Assembly (NCBI GenBank): GCA_009392005.1
Contig: VFHL01000004.1
Coordinates: forward strand, 122,606-186,605
Length of the DNA stretch: 64,000 nucleotides
DNA from: SAR202 cluster bacterium
Lineage (GTDB): Bacteria > Chloroflexota > Dehalococcoidia > UBA6926 > VFHL01
Direction: 5' to 3'
Both the position numbers and the translations under genes were made by a program. Each line of letters begins with the position of its first letter. Within the stretch, counting starts at the first letter, position 1. The notes below the pieces were generated by a model. The model was not told the origin of the DNA. It made no database searches and saw only the letters and a program-made list of their open reading frames with translations. Of this stretch, positions 38,232 to 46,855 are shown piece by piece.

Positions 38232-39443
38232 ATGGCTGATTTACCGCTAACAGGAGTCCGAGTGCTTGAACTAAGCTCTTACTTCGTTGGCCCATACACC
38301 ACGCGACTATTGGCTGACGCCGGCGCCGATGTCTTGAAAATCGAACCGCCGACAACCGGCGATCCTGCACGACATGAAGGCCCATTTTTTCACGATGAAC
38401 CTGATTTAGAGAAATCCGGAGTCTTCCTATTTCTGAACACCAATAAACGATCTGTAACATTAAATTTAGAGTCCAATCGTGGCCAACAAATTGTGAGAGA
38501 TTTGATAAAGGAAACAGATATTATTGTGGAAAGTTTTCCACCCGGATATCTGGATAAACTCGGATTAAGCTATAAAACGCTATCCGAGATCAACCCGAAT
38601 CTTGTAATGGTCTCAATCACCAATTATGGGCAGAACGGGAAATACAAGGATTATCAAGGAGTCGACCTCACCTTATGGGCAATGGGTGGAGCGATGATCA
38701 GTTCTGGCCATATAGACGAATATCCGCTAAAGCTAGCAGGACGAATTGCATCGTTTCATGTCGGCTCATGTGTTGCAGCAGCCACGATGACTGCATATTG
38801 GAATGCCCTCTTAAGCGACGAAGGAGAACAAGTCGACATTTCATTTTATGAATCGTGGATGGGCAGTATTGATCGTCGAACACGAGATCTGCTGGTGCAT
38901 GCGTATACGGGTGAGCAATCTCAACGCGCGTTCCCAAGTTCTCGGTTAGCGTCAGGAGCGTATCCTTGTAAGGATGGTTACTTTCATTTTAGTAACGGTG
39001 GGAGGCGTTTTTTAGATCGGCTCCTTCCAATGATGGGACTTGAACACCTGGCGAACGAACCTCCGTGGAACGACCCGGTAGCGTTGGTTCAACCAGAATC
39101 AGCGCAGGAATTTGACGCCATTTTCATTCCGTGGCTTCTCGAGTACACCAAGCAAGAATTACGCGATATGTGTCAAGAGGCTGGTGTTCTTGGCGCACCT
39201 GTTAACACAGTCGAAGATATCGTGAATGATCGTCACTTTATTGAGCGTGAATATTGGCAAACCATTGATCACCCAGCAACTGGTCCATTGTCATATCCAG
39301 GATTCAACGTCAGATTTCATGGGATCGAGAGACCCAATCGCACTCCGGCTCCGTTACTTGGCGCAGACACGAACGGAGTGATGGAACATCTCGGGTATAG
39401 CCCAGAAGAAATTGGGTTGCTACGACATCAGGGAGTGATTTAA
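38232..39443 (+). CDS. CaiB/BaiF class III CoA-transferase, type A of second pair
   Basis: 403 residues starting MADLPLTGVRVLELSSYFVG after AAGGGAGG. LADAGADVLKIEPP, SGVFLFLNTNKRSVTLNLE and AGVLGAPVNTVEDIVNDRHF match the family and in particular the type A gene at 1831-3045. At the expected catalytic-aspartate site the sequence reads RIASFHVGSCVAAATM, with no Asp, so catalysis on its own is doubtful. The type B gene follows after 45 bp. Confidence 0.92.
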   Translation: MADLPLTGVRVLELSSYFVGPYTTRLLADAGADVLKIEPPTTGDPARHEGPFFHDEPDLEKSGVFLFLNTNKRSVTLNLESNRGQQIVRDLIKETDIIVESFPPGYLDKLGLSYKTLSEINPNLVMVSITNYGQNGKYKDYQGVDLTLWAMGGAMISSGHIDEYPLKLAGRIASFHVGSCVAAATMTAYWNALLSDEGEQVDISFYESWMGSIDRRTRDLLVHAYTGEQSQRAFPSSRLASGAYPCKDGYFHFSNGGRRFLDRLLPMMGLEHLANEPPWNDPVALVQPESAQEFDAIFIPWLLEYTKQELRDMCQEAGVLGAPVNTVEDIVNDRHFIEREYWQTIDHPATGPLSYPGFNVRFHGIERPNRTPAPLLGADTNGVMEHLGYSPEEIGLLRHQGVI

Positions 39444-39488
39444 ATCATCACCAATAGTACCGAACATATAAGAAGGAGGATTTGACAT

Positions 39489-40772
39489 ATGGGTAAGAAA
39501 CTTCCATTGGAGGGAATCAGGATTCTTGATTTCTGTCATATATGGGTCGGCCCGTATGCATCTCAACTTCTCGCTGATTGGGGTGCCGAGGTCATTTGGG
39601 TTGAAAGCCGATATCATTCCGTACGGGGACAAGCCCGACCAAATCCAAAAACTGTTGCACAGGGACAAGCATTTGGATATCCCGACAAAGAACCTGGTGA
39701 CCGTCCATGGAACAGATCTGCAAATATTAATCGTCACGCACGAAACAAACTTTCTATCACCGTCGATAATAGAACCGAAAAGGGCAGGGATATTGTCAGG
39801 CAACTCATGGCAAAATCTGATGTGATTCTCGAAAATCAAGTGCCGGTTACTGCTGAACGTTACGGTTTGACATGGGACGAAGCATCGAAAGCTAATCCTC
39901 AAATCATATTGATGAACATGCCAGCATTTGGTCTAGATGGACCATATAAAAACTACCGAACTCTTGGGTCTCATATGGAGGCAATTTCAGGGCATCAAAT
40001 CATACGAGCCTACCCTCATATGGATCCGGGGCAACTATCTGACGTATTTCCAGCAGATGCGGGCGGCGCGGCGGCAGCGGCGGCAGTCATGATGGGTCTC
40101 GTCCACCGAAAACGCACTGGTCAAGGTTTACACATTGAATTTGTTACCGCTGAGAACTTCATCCCCTATATTGGTGATTTTGTAATGGACTATACGATGA
40201 ATGGTCGGGTTCACCAACATGAGGGGAATCAAGATTGGTCCATGGCACCTCACCAGGTTTACAAATGCTTGGGTGATGAACAATGGGTCACCATCGCTTG
40301 TCGAAACGACCATGACTGGAATGCTCTGTGCCAAGTTATGGAGAATCCCACTTGGACAAATGATCCACGGTTTTCTGATTCACTCAGTCGATATCAAAAC
40401 CGCTTAGCCCTTGACGAATACATCAGCACATGGACAGCCGACAAAGATAAGTTTTGGGTTATGGACTCGCTGCAAGCGCTCGGGGTTCCATCTGGTGCAG
40501 TTTTCAATGAAAAAGATGCCTATAATGACCCGCATCTCGAGGAACGACGATTCTTTGAAGACGTATCACATCCCGATGCAGGAACGCACTCGTATCCTGG
40601 CATTCAATGGAAATTGAGTAAAACACCGAATAAGATCAGAAGGCATGCACCGCAGCTTGGCCAAGATAATGAATATATCTACAAAGAAGTCTTAGGATTT
40701 ACGGCAAAGGAATACGAAAAACTTGTTTCAGAAGGTCATATTGGAATGGAATACGACGAATCGGTACCTTGA
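39489..40772 (+). CDS. CaiB/BaiF class III CoA-transferase, type B of second pair
   Basis: 427 residues from MGKKLPLEGIRILDFCHIWV with AGAAGGAGG upstream. LADWGAEVIWVESRY, the DRPWNRSANINRHARNKLSI block (matching RPWNRHAGFTSTGRNKKSV of the type B gene at 473-1783) and VPSGAVFNEKDAYNDPHLEERRFF are present. The catalytic region FPADAGGAAAA has an aspartate, one residue displaced compared with the other B copy. C-terminal GHIGMEYDESVP mirrors GHVGMDMLPTVP of the first B gene. Confidence 0.92.
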   Translation: MGKKLPLEGIRILDFCHIWVGPYASQLLADWGAEVIWVESRYHSVRGQARPNPKTVAQGQAFGYPDKEPGDRPWNRSANINRHARNKLSITVDNRTEKGRDIVRQLMAKSDVILENQVPVTAERYGLTWDEASKANPQIILMNMPAFGLDGPYKNYRTLGSHMEAISGHQIIRAYPHMDPGQLSDVFPADAGGAAAAAAVMMGLVHRKRTGQGLHIEFVTAENFIPYIGDFVMDYTMNGRVHQHEGNQDWSMAPHQVYKCLGDEQWVTIACRNDHDWNALCQVMENPTWTNDPRFSDSLSRYQNRLALDEYISTWTADKDKFWVMDSLQALGVPSGAVFNEKDAYNDPHLEERRFFEDVSHPDAGTHSYPGIQWKLSKTPNKIRRHAPQLGQDNEYIYKEVLGFTAKEYEKLVSEGHIGMEYDESVP

Positions 40773-40821
40773 TTGATTCCTGATTGTTCCAGTGATACAC
40801 ATGCGCTGAGGAGGGGTACCA

Positions 40822-40980
40822 ATGGCGACGTCACTTGAAGGCACTGTTGCCCTCGTATCTGGAGCGGGCAGTGCGATCGGAATGGGACGGGTTATAGCTC
40901 TCGCGTTAATCCGCTCTGCTGCCAAAGTTGAAATGATGGAAGTTCGGTCAGCTAACGACCTGTTTATACGCCACCAGTAA
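40822..40980 (+). pseudogene. Truncated short-chain dehydrogenase (SDR) remnant
   Basis: A 52-codon frame with an excellent ribosome site (AGGAGGGG) that begins MATSLEGTVALVSGAGSAIG and continues through MGRVIALALIRSAAKVEMME, the N-terminal cofactor-binding unit of an SDR (TGxxxGxG-like). Homology stops near 40940, after which the frame runs into the 3' end of the opposite-strand comB gene and ends at TAA. The rest of the enzyme is missing, so this is a deletion remnant downstream of the CoA-transferase pair. Confidence 0.7.
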
Positions 40981-41646
40981 ACCGTCCTCACGAACCACTC
41001 GCATCGCGAAGCCATAACGGTCAAAATCAAGAGCAATATTCGGATCATTTTTGTGAAAATGTGGTTTGCCTGGATCATCAAACTTCTCGGATTCAGATCC
41101 AGATACCACCAAAGACCTGACTGCATCTTTATCAGGAACTCTACCTTCCAGTAGGTTCTTCAGGTATAGAGCACATTGTTCATCCTCATCTGTCCTCACA
41201 CGCCCACCAGAACCCATCGGAACGATGTTGACCAATTCAGGATTAGCAGCGCGTAGCGCACGTGTAGTAGCCTCAGCTACGACAAAAGACCCAAGGAATA
41301 TATCATCTACGTGATCAGCTTTCAGAGAGGTAACTCCCAGAGTCCCCGCACTTGTACATTGAACAATCGATTTGCCGACAAATTCCGCACTAGACAATTC
41401 AAAAGGAGAATTTCCGTAATCAAATCCGTTTAGCTTGACACCATCAGACTCTCCAATACACAGTTCAACAGTTCCATTTTCACGTAAGGCAATAGCATCA
41501 TTTGCATCCGACACGAGGATCAATTTCTCGGCTCCACGATCAAACGCAACAGCCGCCGTCGTGAACGCACGATAAACATCAATCACGACAACAGTTCCCT
41601 TGGCGCGTTGTGACCCGCCTACCAAACTATCGATGACAACGTCCAT
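40948..41646 (-). CDS. comB: 2-phosphosulfolactate phosphatase family protein
   Basis: 232 residues from MDVVIDSLVGGSQRAKGTVV. ComB features: VVVIDVYRAFTTAAVAFDRGAE, LCIGESDGVKLNGFDYGNSPFEL, IVQCTSAGTLGVTSL and VPMGSGGRVRTDEDEQCA. In coenzyme M and sulfolactate pathways ComB dephosphorylates 2-phosphosulfolactate with Mg2+. Bacterial copies occur without the rest of the pathway, so the true substrate is uncertain; an Ldh_2-family gene at the left edge could in principle use sulfolactate. Its last 33 bases overlap the SDR remnant. Confidence 0.9.
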   Translation of the reverse strand: MDVVIDSLVGGSQRAKGTVVVIDVYRAFTTAAVAFDRGAEKLILVSDANDAIALRENGTVELCIGESDGVKLNGFDYGNSPFELSSAEFVGKSIVQCTSAGTLGVTSLKADHVDDIFLGSFVVAEATTRALRAANPELVNIVPMGSGGRVRTDEDEQCALYLKNLLEGRVPDKDAVRSLVVSGSESEKFDDPGKPHFHKNDPNIALDFDRYGFAMRVVREDGLLVAYKQVVS

Positions 41647-41892
41647 TCAATCATTCCCCCTTTCGTTTCCAACCAAAACCTCATCTATAATTTCAATCCT
41701 TCGTAAACCGGGCCATGCAATCGTCTTTTATGGAAAGTAACAAATGAGAGGAATACTGGGCAACCGGAACCACTTCATCAACCAAACAATATTTTGTCAT
41801 TACCCGAATTTAAGTAGTTTTGTATTTGTAACGAAGCTTTAAATTTTGCCCATCGCTTAACTCTTTATTCTACTTCTTTCTCTGACAATGAA
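41647..41892. other. Intergenic stretch without recognised gene
   Basis: The space between comB and the selenoprotein-like gene is 319 bp. The first 245 bases are AT-rich with no open frame of coding character on either strand. The divergent comB ribosome site (GGGGGAATG on the minus strand) is at the left end, and a strong promoter for the next gene lies at the right end. Confidence 0.5.
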
Positions 41893-41920
41893 TTGACAGA
41901 TATTTGACACCCGTTAGAAT
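41893..41920 (+). promoter_or_regulatory. Sigma-70-type promoter of the DsbA-like gene
   Basis: TTGACA (41893-41898), a 16-base spacer and TAGAAT (41915-41920) give a near-consensus promoter. The predicted transcript starts about 40 bases before the ATG at 41966, leaving room for the perfect AAGGAGG ribosome site at 41954-41960. Confidence 0.6.
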
Positions 41921-41965
41921 TACAATACGGTATCGATTGTATCGCACACCCTCAAGGAGGAAGCA

Positions 41966-42592
41966 ATGTCTAACAACAAAATGGAACTTGAAATCTATTA
42001 TGACTACACGTGACCCTATGTATATACTGCATCCGTGATGTTGCAGAAAGCTAAAGAACGCTATGGAGATGATCTTTCTATCACTTGGAAGTATTTCTCT
42101 CTTGAGCAGGTAAATAGTACACAGGGACCAGATTGGAAAGTTTGGGAACAGGATGAGGATTTTCCAAGCAGGGGAGTGTGGTCATTCCGTGCAGCCGAAG
42201 CCGCGCGCAAGCAAGGAGCTGAAAAATTCGAGGCTTTCCATGTCTCTCTTCTCGCCGCACGACACAAAGATAGAAAAGATATTGGCAAAATGGACATCCT
42301 AGAAGAGATTGCGACCGAAAGTGGCTTAGATTTGGAACAATTCCGTAAAGACATAATAAATCCTGATACCAAATTGGCTATAGGACGCGATCACACTGAA
42401 GCGGTAGAGGAATATGGTGTATTTGGAACACCCACAATTTTCCCTGGTAACGATAGTGGTTTTTATCTGAAACTGATGCCAGCCCCCGAAGGGGCCAAGG
42501 CTCTAGAGACCTTTGAAACGATTTATCGAACCATCTCAGATTTTCCAGATATTCAAGAGATCAAACAACCGCGCAAGCCTCGGAGGGAATAA
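41966..42592 (+). CDS. DsbA-like (FrnE-type) thioredoxin-fold protein with in-frame TGA, candidate selenoprotein
   Basis: 208 residues if TGA codon 16 (42011-42013) is read as selenocysteine. The frame starts at ATG 41966 after AAGGAGG, reads MSNNKMELEIYYDYT, then TGA, then PYVYTASVMLQKAKERYG. The TGA falls exactly where DsbA/FrnE proteins have the first redox-active cysteine of CPxx. The rest of the fold is intact, including the cis-proline loop VFGTPTIFPG. There is no second cysteine (UPYV). A small hairpin follows the TGA at SECIS distance. Without recoding, translation could only start at GTG 42035, which lacks a ribosome site and would lose the first beta-strand and active site. A plain nonsense mutation is the alternative. 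sel genes are not in the window. Confidence 0.72.
42027..42046 (+). promoter_or_regulatory. Candidate bacterial SECIS hairpin
   Basis: Starting 13 bases after the TGA, CTG and CATC pair with GATG and CAG, giving a lower 3-bp and an upper 4-bp stem with a three-base bulge (TTG) on the 3' side and the apical loop CGT. The loop begins 20 bases after the TGA and has G at its second position followed by T, as expected for SelB recognition. The stem is short, so this is suggestive only. Confidence 0.45.
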
Positions 42593-43312
42593 ACGAACCC
42601 TAACGACAATATTCGAGAAATCGAAACATTCCTCGGCATTACATTCAATGACAAAACGTTGTTAATGCAAGCCTTGACCCATAGCTCAACTGTCCATGAG
42701 ACCAACGGATCAAAGCTAGAGTCAAATGAGCGTCTTGAATTTCTTGGCGATGCAGTGCTTGGAGTTGTTGTAGCATCCTGGCTCTTTGAAGTAGAACCCA
42801 GTGCTACTGAAGGCGATCTAACGAAAATGCGGTCCGGTCTTGTTCGCGGTAGCACCATTGCTGACATTGCACGGTCATTACAATTAGGCTCATTCATTAA
42901 GCTTGGACGCGGCGCAGAGCATCAGGGCGGCCGTGATCGCGACAGCATTTTAGCCAACACCTTTGAATCAATCATTGGTGCCCTTTATCTCGACCAAGGT
43001 GGCACAGTAACCGAAACGTTTATTCATCGTGTACTAGATCCCGTCATGAAGACATGGAATTCCAATACACGACACATTGATCATAAATCCCATCTACAAG
43101 AAGTCTTACAGGCACAGAAGAAAATCACTCCGCACTATACGATCGTCGAAACAGAAGAAACGAACAACGGACCGATTTTCTTCGCGCAAGTGTGGGCTGA
43201 AGACAATTTACTCGGTGAAGGGCAGGGAACAAGCAAGAGACAAGCAGAATTAAATGCTGCTAAACAAGGTTTATCAACCGTTGAAAATGGTACTAATCAG
43301 AATGAACGATGA
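42593..43312 (+). CDS. rnc: Ribonuclease III, apparent ACG start
   Basis: About 239 residues. The catalytic signature NERLEFLGDAVLG and the later acidic region DSILANTFESIIGALYLDQGG are present, followed by a C-terminal dsRNA-binding domain (HKSHLQEVLQAQKK...GEGQGTSKRQAELNAAKQGL). It processes rRNA and other double-stranded RNA. The conserved N-terminus (IREIETFLGITFNDKTLLMQALTHSS region) lies upstream of the first usable TTG (42659). No ATG, GTG or TTG is available in that part, but ACG at 42593 sits six bases after GGAGG, directly after the stop of the DsbA-like gene. ACG initiation or an ATG-to-ACG change is inferred. Confidence 0.9.
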   Translation, partial: TNPNDNIREIETFLGITFNDKTLLMQALTHSSTVHETNGSKLESNERLEFLGDAVLGVVVASWLFEVEPSATEGDLTKMRSGLVRGSTIADIARSLQLGSFIKLGRGAEHQGGRDRDSILANTFESIIGALYLDQGGTVTETFIHRVLDPVMKTWNSNTRHIDHKSHLQEVLQAQKKITPHYTIVETEETNNGPIFFAQVWAEDNLLGEGQGTSKRQAELNAAKQGLSTVENGTNQNER

Positions 43313-43366
43313 TCTTTTAAAAACAACAGTGTGGGCCACAATATTATCTAATAAGTAAGAGGCAAA

Positions 43367-44308
43367 ATGTTCAAATGGTTTACAGGTCAAGAGAAAGAAA
43401 AAACACATAAAGGTGTTGAGCGTTCTCGACAAACATGGTTTGGCGGGATCAAAAATCTCCTGACAGGTTCAGCAATTGATGATTCAGTGTGGGATCAACT
43501 AGAAGAGATCCTTCTTGGTGCAGATGTGGGTTATGAATTGACTGAAACTTTCCTTTCTCGCCTAAGAGAGAGAGCTAAACGAGGTGAATTTCAAAATGGA
43601 GAAGACATTCGGCTGGCTTTGAAGGCAGAAATGCTCGTCCTTCTGCAACACCCGGAAAACCAGAGTTCCAATGAACCCGATCGTAAAACACCAAGGGTGA
43701 TCCTCATTGTCGGTGTCAACGGCAGTGGCAAAACAACGAGCATAGCGAAACTAGCGAATCTGTTAAAAAATCAAGGGGATACCGTTCTCTTGGCGGCAGC
43801 AGATACTTTCCGAGCCGGAGCGATTGATCAATTGAAGATCTGGGGAAACCAATTAGACGTCGACGTTATCGCCCACAGCCCTGGAGCGGATCCGGGTGCA
43901 GTAGCATTCGACGCTGTTCAAGCGGGGAAAAGTCGAAACCGGGATGCGATCTTGATTGATACAGCAGGTCGCTTACACACAAAATCGGATTTAATGGAAG
44001 AATTGAAAAAGATCAATCGAGTGGTGGAACGGACATTGCCCGATGTTAAACCAGAGGTTCTATTAGTACTTGATGCGACAACCGGACAGAACGGTCTTAC
44101 CCAAGCAACCGAATTCACGAACACGGTAAAGGTCAATGGTACAATCTTAACGAAGCTTGATGGCACAGCACGAGGAGGAATCGTATTTGCCATTCAACAT
44201 TCACTAGGGATACCAGTAGCGTTCATCGGAGTTGGGGAGCAAATCGACGACCTTATTGCCTTTGACCCTAATTATTTCGTCAACGCGCTTTTAGAAGAAG
44301 ATGATTAA
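43367..44308 (+). CDS. ftsY: Signal recognition particle receptor FtsY
   Basis: 313 residues. The N domain (GGIKNLLTGSAIDDSVWDQLEEILLGADVG) and the G domain motifs are complete: VGVNGSGKTTSIAKLANLL (P-loop), ADTFRAGAIDQLKIWG, IDTAGRLHTKSDLMEELKKI and TKLDGTARGGIVFAI. The acidic A domain is almost absent, as in many non-proteobacteria. It docks SRP-ribosome complexes at the membrane. It follows rnc with 54 bp between, a frequent rnc-ftsY order. Confidence 0.97.
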   Translation: MFKWFTGQEKEKTHKGVERSRQTWFGGIKNLLTGSAIDDSVWDQLEEILLGADVGYELTETFLSRLRERAKRGEFQNGEDIRLALKAEMLVLLQHPENQSSNEPDRKTPRVILIVGVNGSGKTTSIAKLANLLKNQGDTVLLAAADTFRAGAIDQLKIWGNQLDVDVIAHSPGADPGAVAFDAVQAGKSRNRDAILIDTAGRLHTKSDLMEELKKINRVVERTLPDVKPEVLLVLDATTGQNGLTQATEFTNTVKVNGTILTKLDGTARGGIVFAIQHSLGIPVAFIGVGEQIDDLIAFDPNYFVNALLEEDD

Positions 44309-44443
44309 ATTTAATGTATTATCCGTTTGCATGGCTCAAAGGGACAATTTTCTTCCTTCGAGACAACTTAAAGGGTTTGCGCACTCGCGTAACGCTTTTT
44401 TGGCAGAGAATAAGCATGTCTAATGTTAATTGAGGAGTAATGA

Positions 44444-45472
44444 ATGAAAGCCGCAGTAATCCACGAATTTGGTGACGAAAATGTGTTCGTTTACGAGGAT
44501 GTTGAAGAACCTGAGATCAGTCCAAACAGCGTACTCATCAACGTCAAGGCCGCATCGATTAATAGGGGTGATTTATCTCGCCGTCAAGGCAATGGATTAG
44601 TGGAGGATAATCTTCCCTTTGTTTTGGGATGGGATGTTGCAGGAGACATAACAGAAATTGGCGAGAATGTTTCGCACCTGCGAGTTGGCCAACGAGTCCT
44701 AGCAAGAATTCCATCAGGGGGATACGCCGAAATTGTTAGTGCGCCTGAAAGCATTGTCGTGCCAATACCGAATGACGTAGAGTACGATCAGGCCGCCAGC
44801 CTCCCTGTAGCGTATCTAACTGCCTGGGTCTTACTTCTCGATACCGCCGCTCTATCGTCAATCAATCATCTCTCAACAAATTCGTCAAAAAAATCGGAGG
44901 AAATTGAAGATGCTCCGTTGACTGTACTCATTCATTCAGGTGGTAGTGGAGTAGGAACCGCTGGTATCCAAATTGCGAAAGAAATCCTTGGGGCGCGTGT
45001 CTTCGCCACAGCAGGCACCGACAAAAAGGTCAATCAGGTCAAAGAAATTGGGGCGGATGACGCCATTAATTACAACAAACAAGATTTTGTTGTTGAAATC
45101 CGTCGTCTAACCCAGGGAGTTGGGGTCAATGCCGCAATCGAAAGTATTGGTGGCGACATTTTCATGCGCACCCAGCAAACGTTGGCAGAAAATGGATGTG
45201 TTGTTTCATACGGACGAACTAGCGGAACACCACCAACTACAGATCTCGATTTAGCGAAACAACAAAAACAACGCATTGTCACGGGATGGACCCTTGGGAA
45301 TGCAAGAACACCAGAGATGGCAGCGCAGGATTTAACACGAATCATCAATCTCGTTGCAGAGGGACGCCTGAAAACATATATTGACCGCGTTTTTCCATTA
45401 AGCGAGGTCTCGGAAGCTCACCGATTTGTTGCAAACCGGTCAAATTTCGGAAAAGTCATACTCCGACCGTAA
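44444..45472 (+). CDS. Quinone oxidoreductase-like (zinc-free) medium-chain dehydrogenase
   Basis: 342 residues. MKAAVIHEFGDENVFVYEDVEEPEI, INRGDLSRRQGNG and the NADPH motif VLIHSGGSGVGTAGIQIAKEILGARVFATAGTDKK mark the QOR branch, with no catalytic zinc ligands. VNAAIESIGGDIFMRTQQTLAENGCVVSYGR is the second dinucleotide-side block. A Ser/Lys-rich insertion (INHLSTNSSKKSEEIEDAP) before the nucleotide motif is unusual. It probably reduces quinones or enones with NADPH. Confidence 0.88.
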   Translation: MKAAVIHEFGDENVFVYEDVEEPEISPNSVLINVKAASINRGDLSRRQGNGLVEDNLPFVLGWDVAGDITEIGENVSHLRVGQRVLARIPSGGYAEIVSAPESIVVPIPNDVEYDQAASLPVAYLTAWVLLLDTAALSSINHLSTNSSKKSEEIEDAPLTVLIHSGGSGVGTAGIQIAKEILGARVFATAGTDKKVNQVKEIGADDAINYNKQDFVVEIRRLTQGVGVNAAIESIGGDIFMRTQQTLAENGCVVSYGRTSGTPPTTDLDLAKQQKQRIVTGWTLGNARTPEMAAQDLTRIINLVAEGRLKTYIDRVFPLSEVSEAHRFVANRSNFGKVILRP

Positions 45473-45558
45473 ATCACTTAACCGTATCGAGATCCATCAA
45501 TACAATCTCCTAAAGCGCAACCGGGTAGAAAACAAACCTCAGACACATAGTCATGGGT

Positions 45559-45927
45559 TCAAATCTTTTGCGCGCGTCCATTATTTATCGGCGTCTGTGT
45601 CGTTTCAGAAACGCTGCCCCCTTTCATTTCTACAATGATTTGCCGATGTACTGATTCAGCGACGTTTGTAATACTATGCTCAATACCTGATCCCACTTCT
45701 GTATATTGCACGTACCCGTCATCAAATTCCCTTGCAGGACCCTCTTTTCCAGCTATTTCACTTCGTATTGAACTTGGGGTCGTGTACACAAACAAATAGT
45801 CATTTTCATGCCGATGATAAGATGATGTTTCACCAGGTTGTAACGTCATAGCCCAAACTCGTACTCGATCATTTTCGAACAAAAGATCTGATCCAACATC
45901 CAATGATGGTCCTTCATCTTGTGACAT
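45559..45927 (-). CDS. Cupin-fold small protein
   Basis: 122 residues from MSQDEGPSLDVGSDLLFEND, with GAGGAGG upstream. VRVWAMTLQPGETSSYHRHENDYLFVYTT is cupin motif 1 (HxH...E-like spacing) and VGSGIEHSITNVAESVHRQIIVEMKG is motif 2 with its His. This is a single beta-barrel, likely metal-binding; the group includes dioxygenases, isomerases and sensory domains. Function unknown. Confidence 0.82.
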   Translation of the reverse strand: MSQDEGPSLDVGSDLLFENDRVRVWAMTLQPGETSSYHRHENDYLFVYTTPSSIRSEIAGKEGPAREFDDGYVQYTEVGSGIEHSITNVAESVHRQIIVEMKGGSVSETTQTPINNGRAQKI

Positions 45928-46004
45928 ACATACCTCCTCTGGACATTTCTGAGAATCATAAACATTCTCTGTTGGTTCTCAAAACAAAAAAAGAAGCGGG
46001 CATT

Positions 46005-46208
46005 TTAACGTTTCTTAATTCTTTCGCGCTTCGGTTTCCATTCTCCCTCATATGCATCCAGTGGAAGACATACACGGCATGCCCTGTATCCTGCGGCCAC
46101 AGCGACTTCCGCATTTTGAAATAGAACACGATTCTCATGCTTGGTTCTTCGACCAGGTGGACAATTTCGGCGGCAAAATATCTTTGTTGTACGGCATCCA
46201 TTCAACAT
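46005..46208 (-). CDS. Stand-alone Ada-type metal-binding domain protein
   Basis: 67 residues. TKIFCRRNCPPGRRTKHENRV followed by FQNAEVAVAAGYRACRVCLPLD has the layout of the zinc domain at the N-terminus of the Ada methyl-phosphotriester repair protein: C-x3-C (residues 12 and 16), N-R-V-x-F, A-AGYR-x-C-x2-C (44 and 47). AGAGG lies upstream of the ATG. In Ada one of these cysteines takes a methyl group from DNA phosphotriesters and activates transcription; here the AraC and methyltransferase domains are missing. A small zinc protein with other work is also possible. A longer overlapping frame is a shadow. Confidence 0.75.
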   Translation of the reverse strand: MLNGCRTTKIFCRRNCPPGRRTKHENRVLFQNAEVAVAAGYRACRVCLPLDAYEGEWKPKRERIKKR

Positions 46209-46364
46209 ACGAGCACCTCTATAAAAAATTCACTCCTCCATTACCGAATAACTCTATGAGTTGGATTTACTTCAAGATAGTAAACATTTATTTGGTACAA
46301 TGCGGGAAACAAGTTGCGTCACGTTGCTCACTATTGTAACAACGCATTTCAATACGGAGGGATC

Positions 46365-46832
46365 ATGTCAGCAGAAGTAGGCGATCAGGCACCGGAATTA
46401 ACCGTCGTAAATAATGAAAGAAAATCAGTGACGCTAGGAGATCTCCAAGGGAAAGCGGCCGTGCTCGTCTTTTTCCCAGGTGCATTCACGGGGGGATGCC
46501 AGGCAGAAGCCTGTACTTTCCGCGATGCGCTTGCAGAATATAATGACTTAGGCGCCCAAGTATACGGAATCAGCGTCGATTCGTTTTTCGCACAAAATGC
46601 TTTCGTTGCCGAGAATGATCTTAATTTTCCTTTCCTCAGTGACTACACGCGGAAAACAATTGAAGCCTACGATATCCCAGTGAATAATTTCGCTGGTATG
46701 GAAGGATACACAACTTCCATGAGAGCGGTATTCGTATTAGATTCACAAGGCACCATACGTTTCAAAACTGCGGTAGCGCCAACAGAGCAGCCAGACTTTG
46801 AAGAGATTAAACAAGCGGTAAGCCAGCTATAA
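46365..46832 (+). CDS. Peroxiredoxin (AhpE/Bcp-like)
   Basis: 155 residues from MSAEVGDQAPELTVVNNERK; the start at 46365 has GGAGGG four bases upstream, unlike the frame's first Met at 46314. The peroxidatic region LVFFPGAFTGGCQAEACTFRD has cysteines at both usual positions, and VYGISVDSFFAQNAFVAENDLNFPFLSD is typical. It reduces peroxides with thiol donors in the cytoplasm. The extra Cys in GGCQAEAC could form the resolving disulfide. Confidence 0.92.
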   Translation: MSAEVGDQAPELTVVNNERKSVTLGDLQGKAAVLVFFPGAFTGGCQAEACTFRDALAEYNDLGAQVYGISVDSFFAQNAFVAENDLNFPFLSDYTRKTIEAYDIPVNNFAGMEGYTTSMRAVFVLDSQGTIRFKTAVAPTEQPDFEEIKQAVSQL

Positions 46833-46855
46833 CAAACATAACATCGTGACCCAAG

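Noticed and set aside
42035..42592. DsbA-like gene starting at GTG 42035
   Set aside because: No ribosome site, and it would lack the first strand and active-site residue; the upstream frame across TGA has both.
46005..46201. Overlapping frames opposite and beside the Ada metal domain
   Set aside because: They lack motif content; the frame with four ordered cysteines and a ribosome site is preferred.
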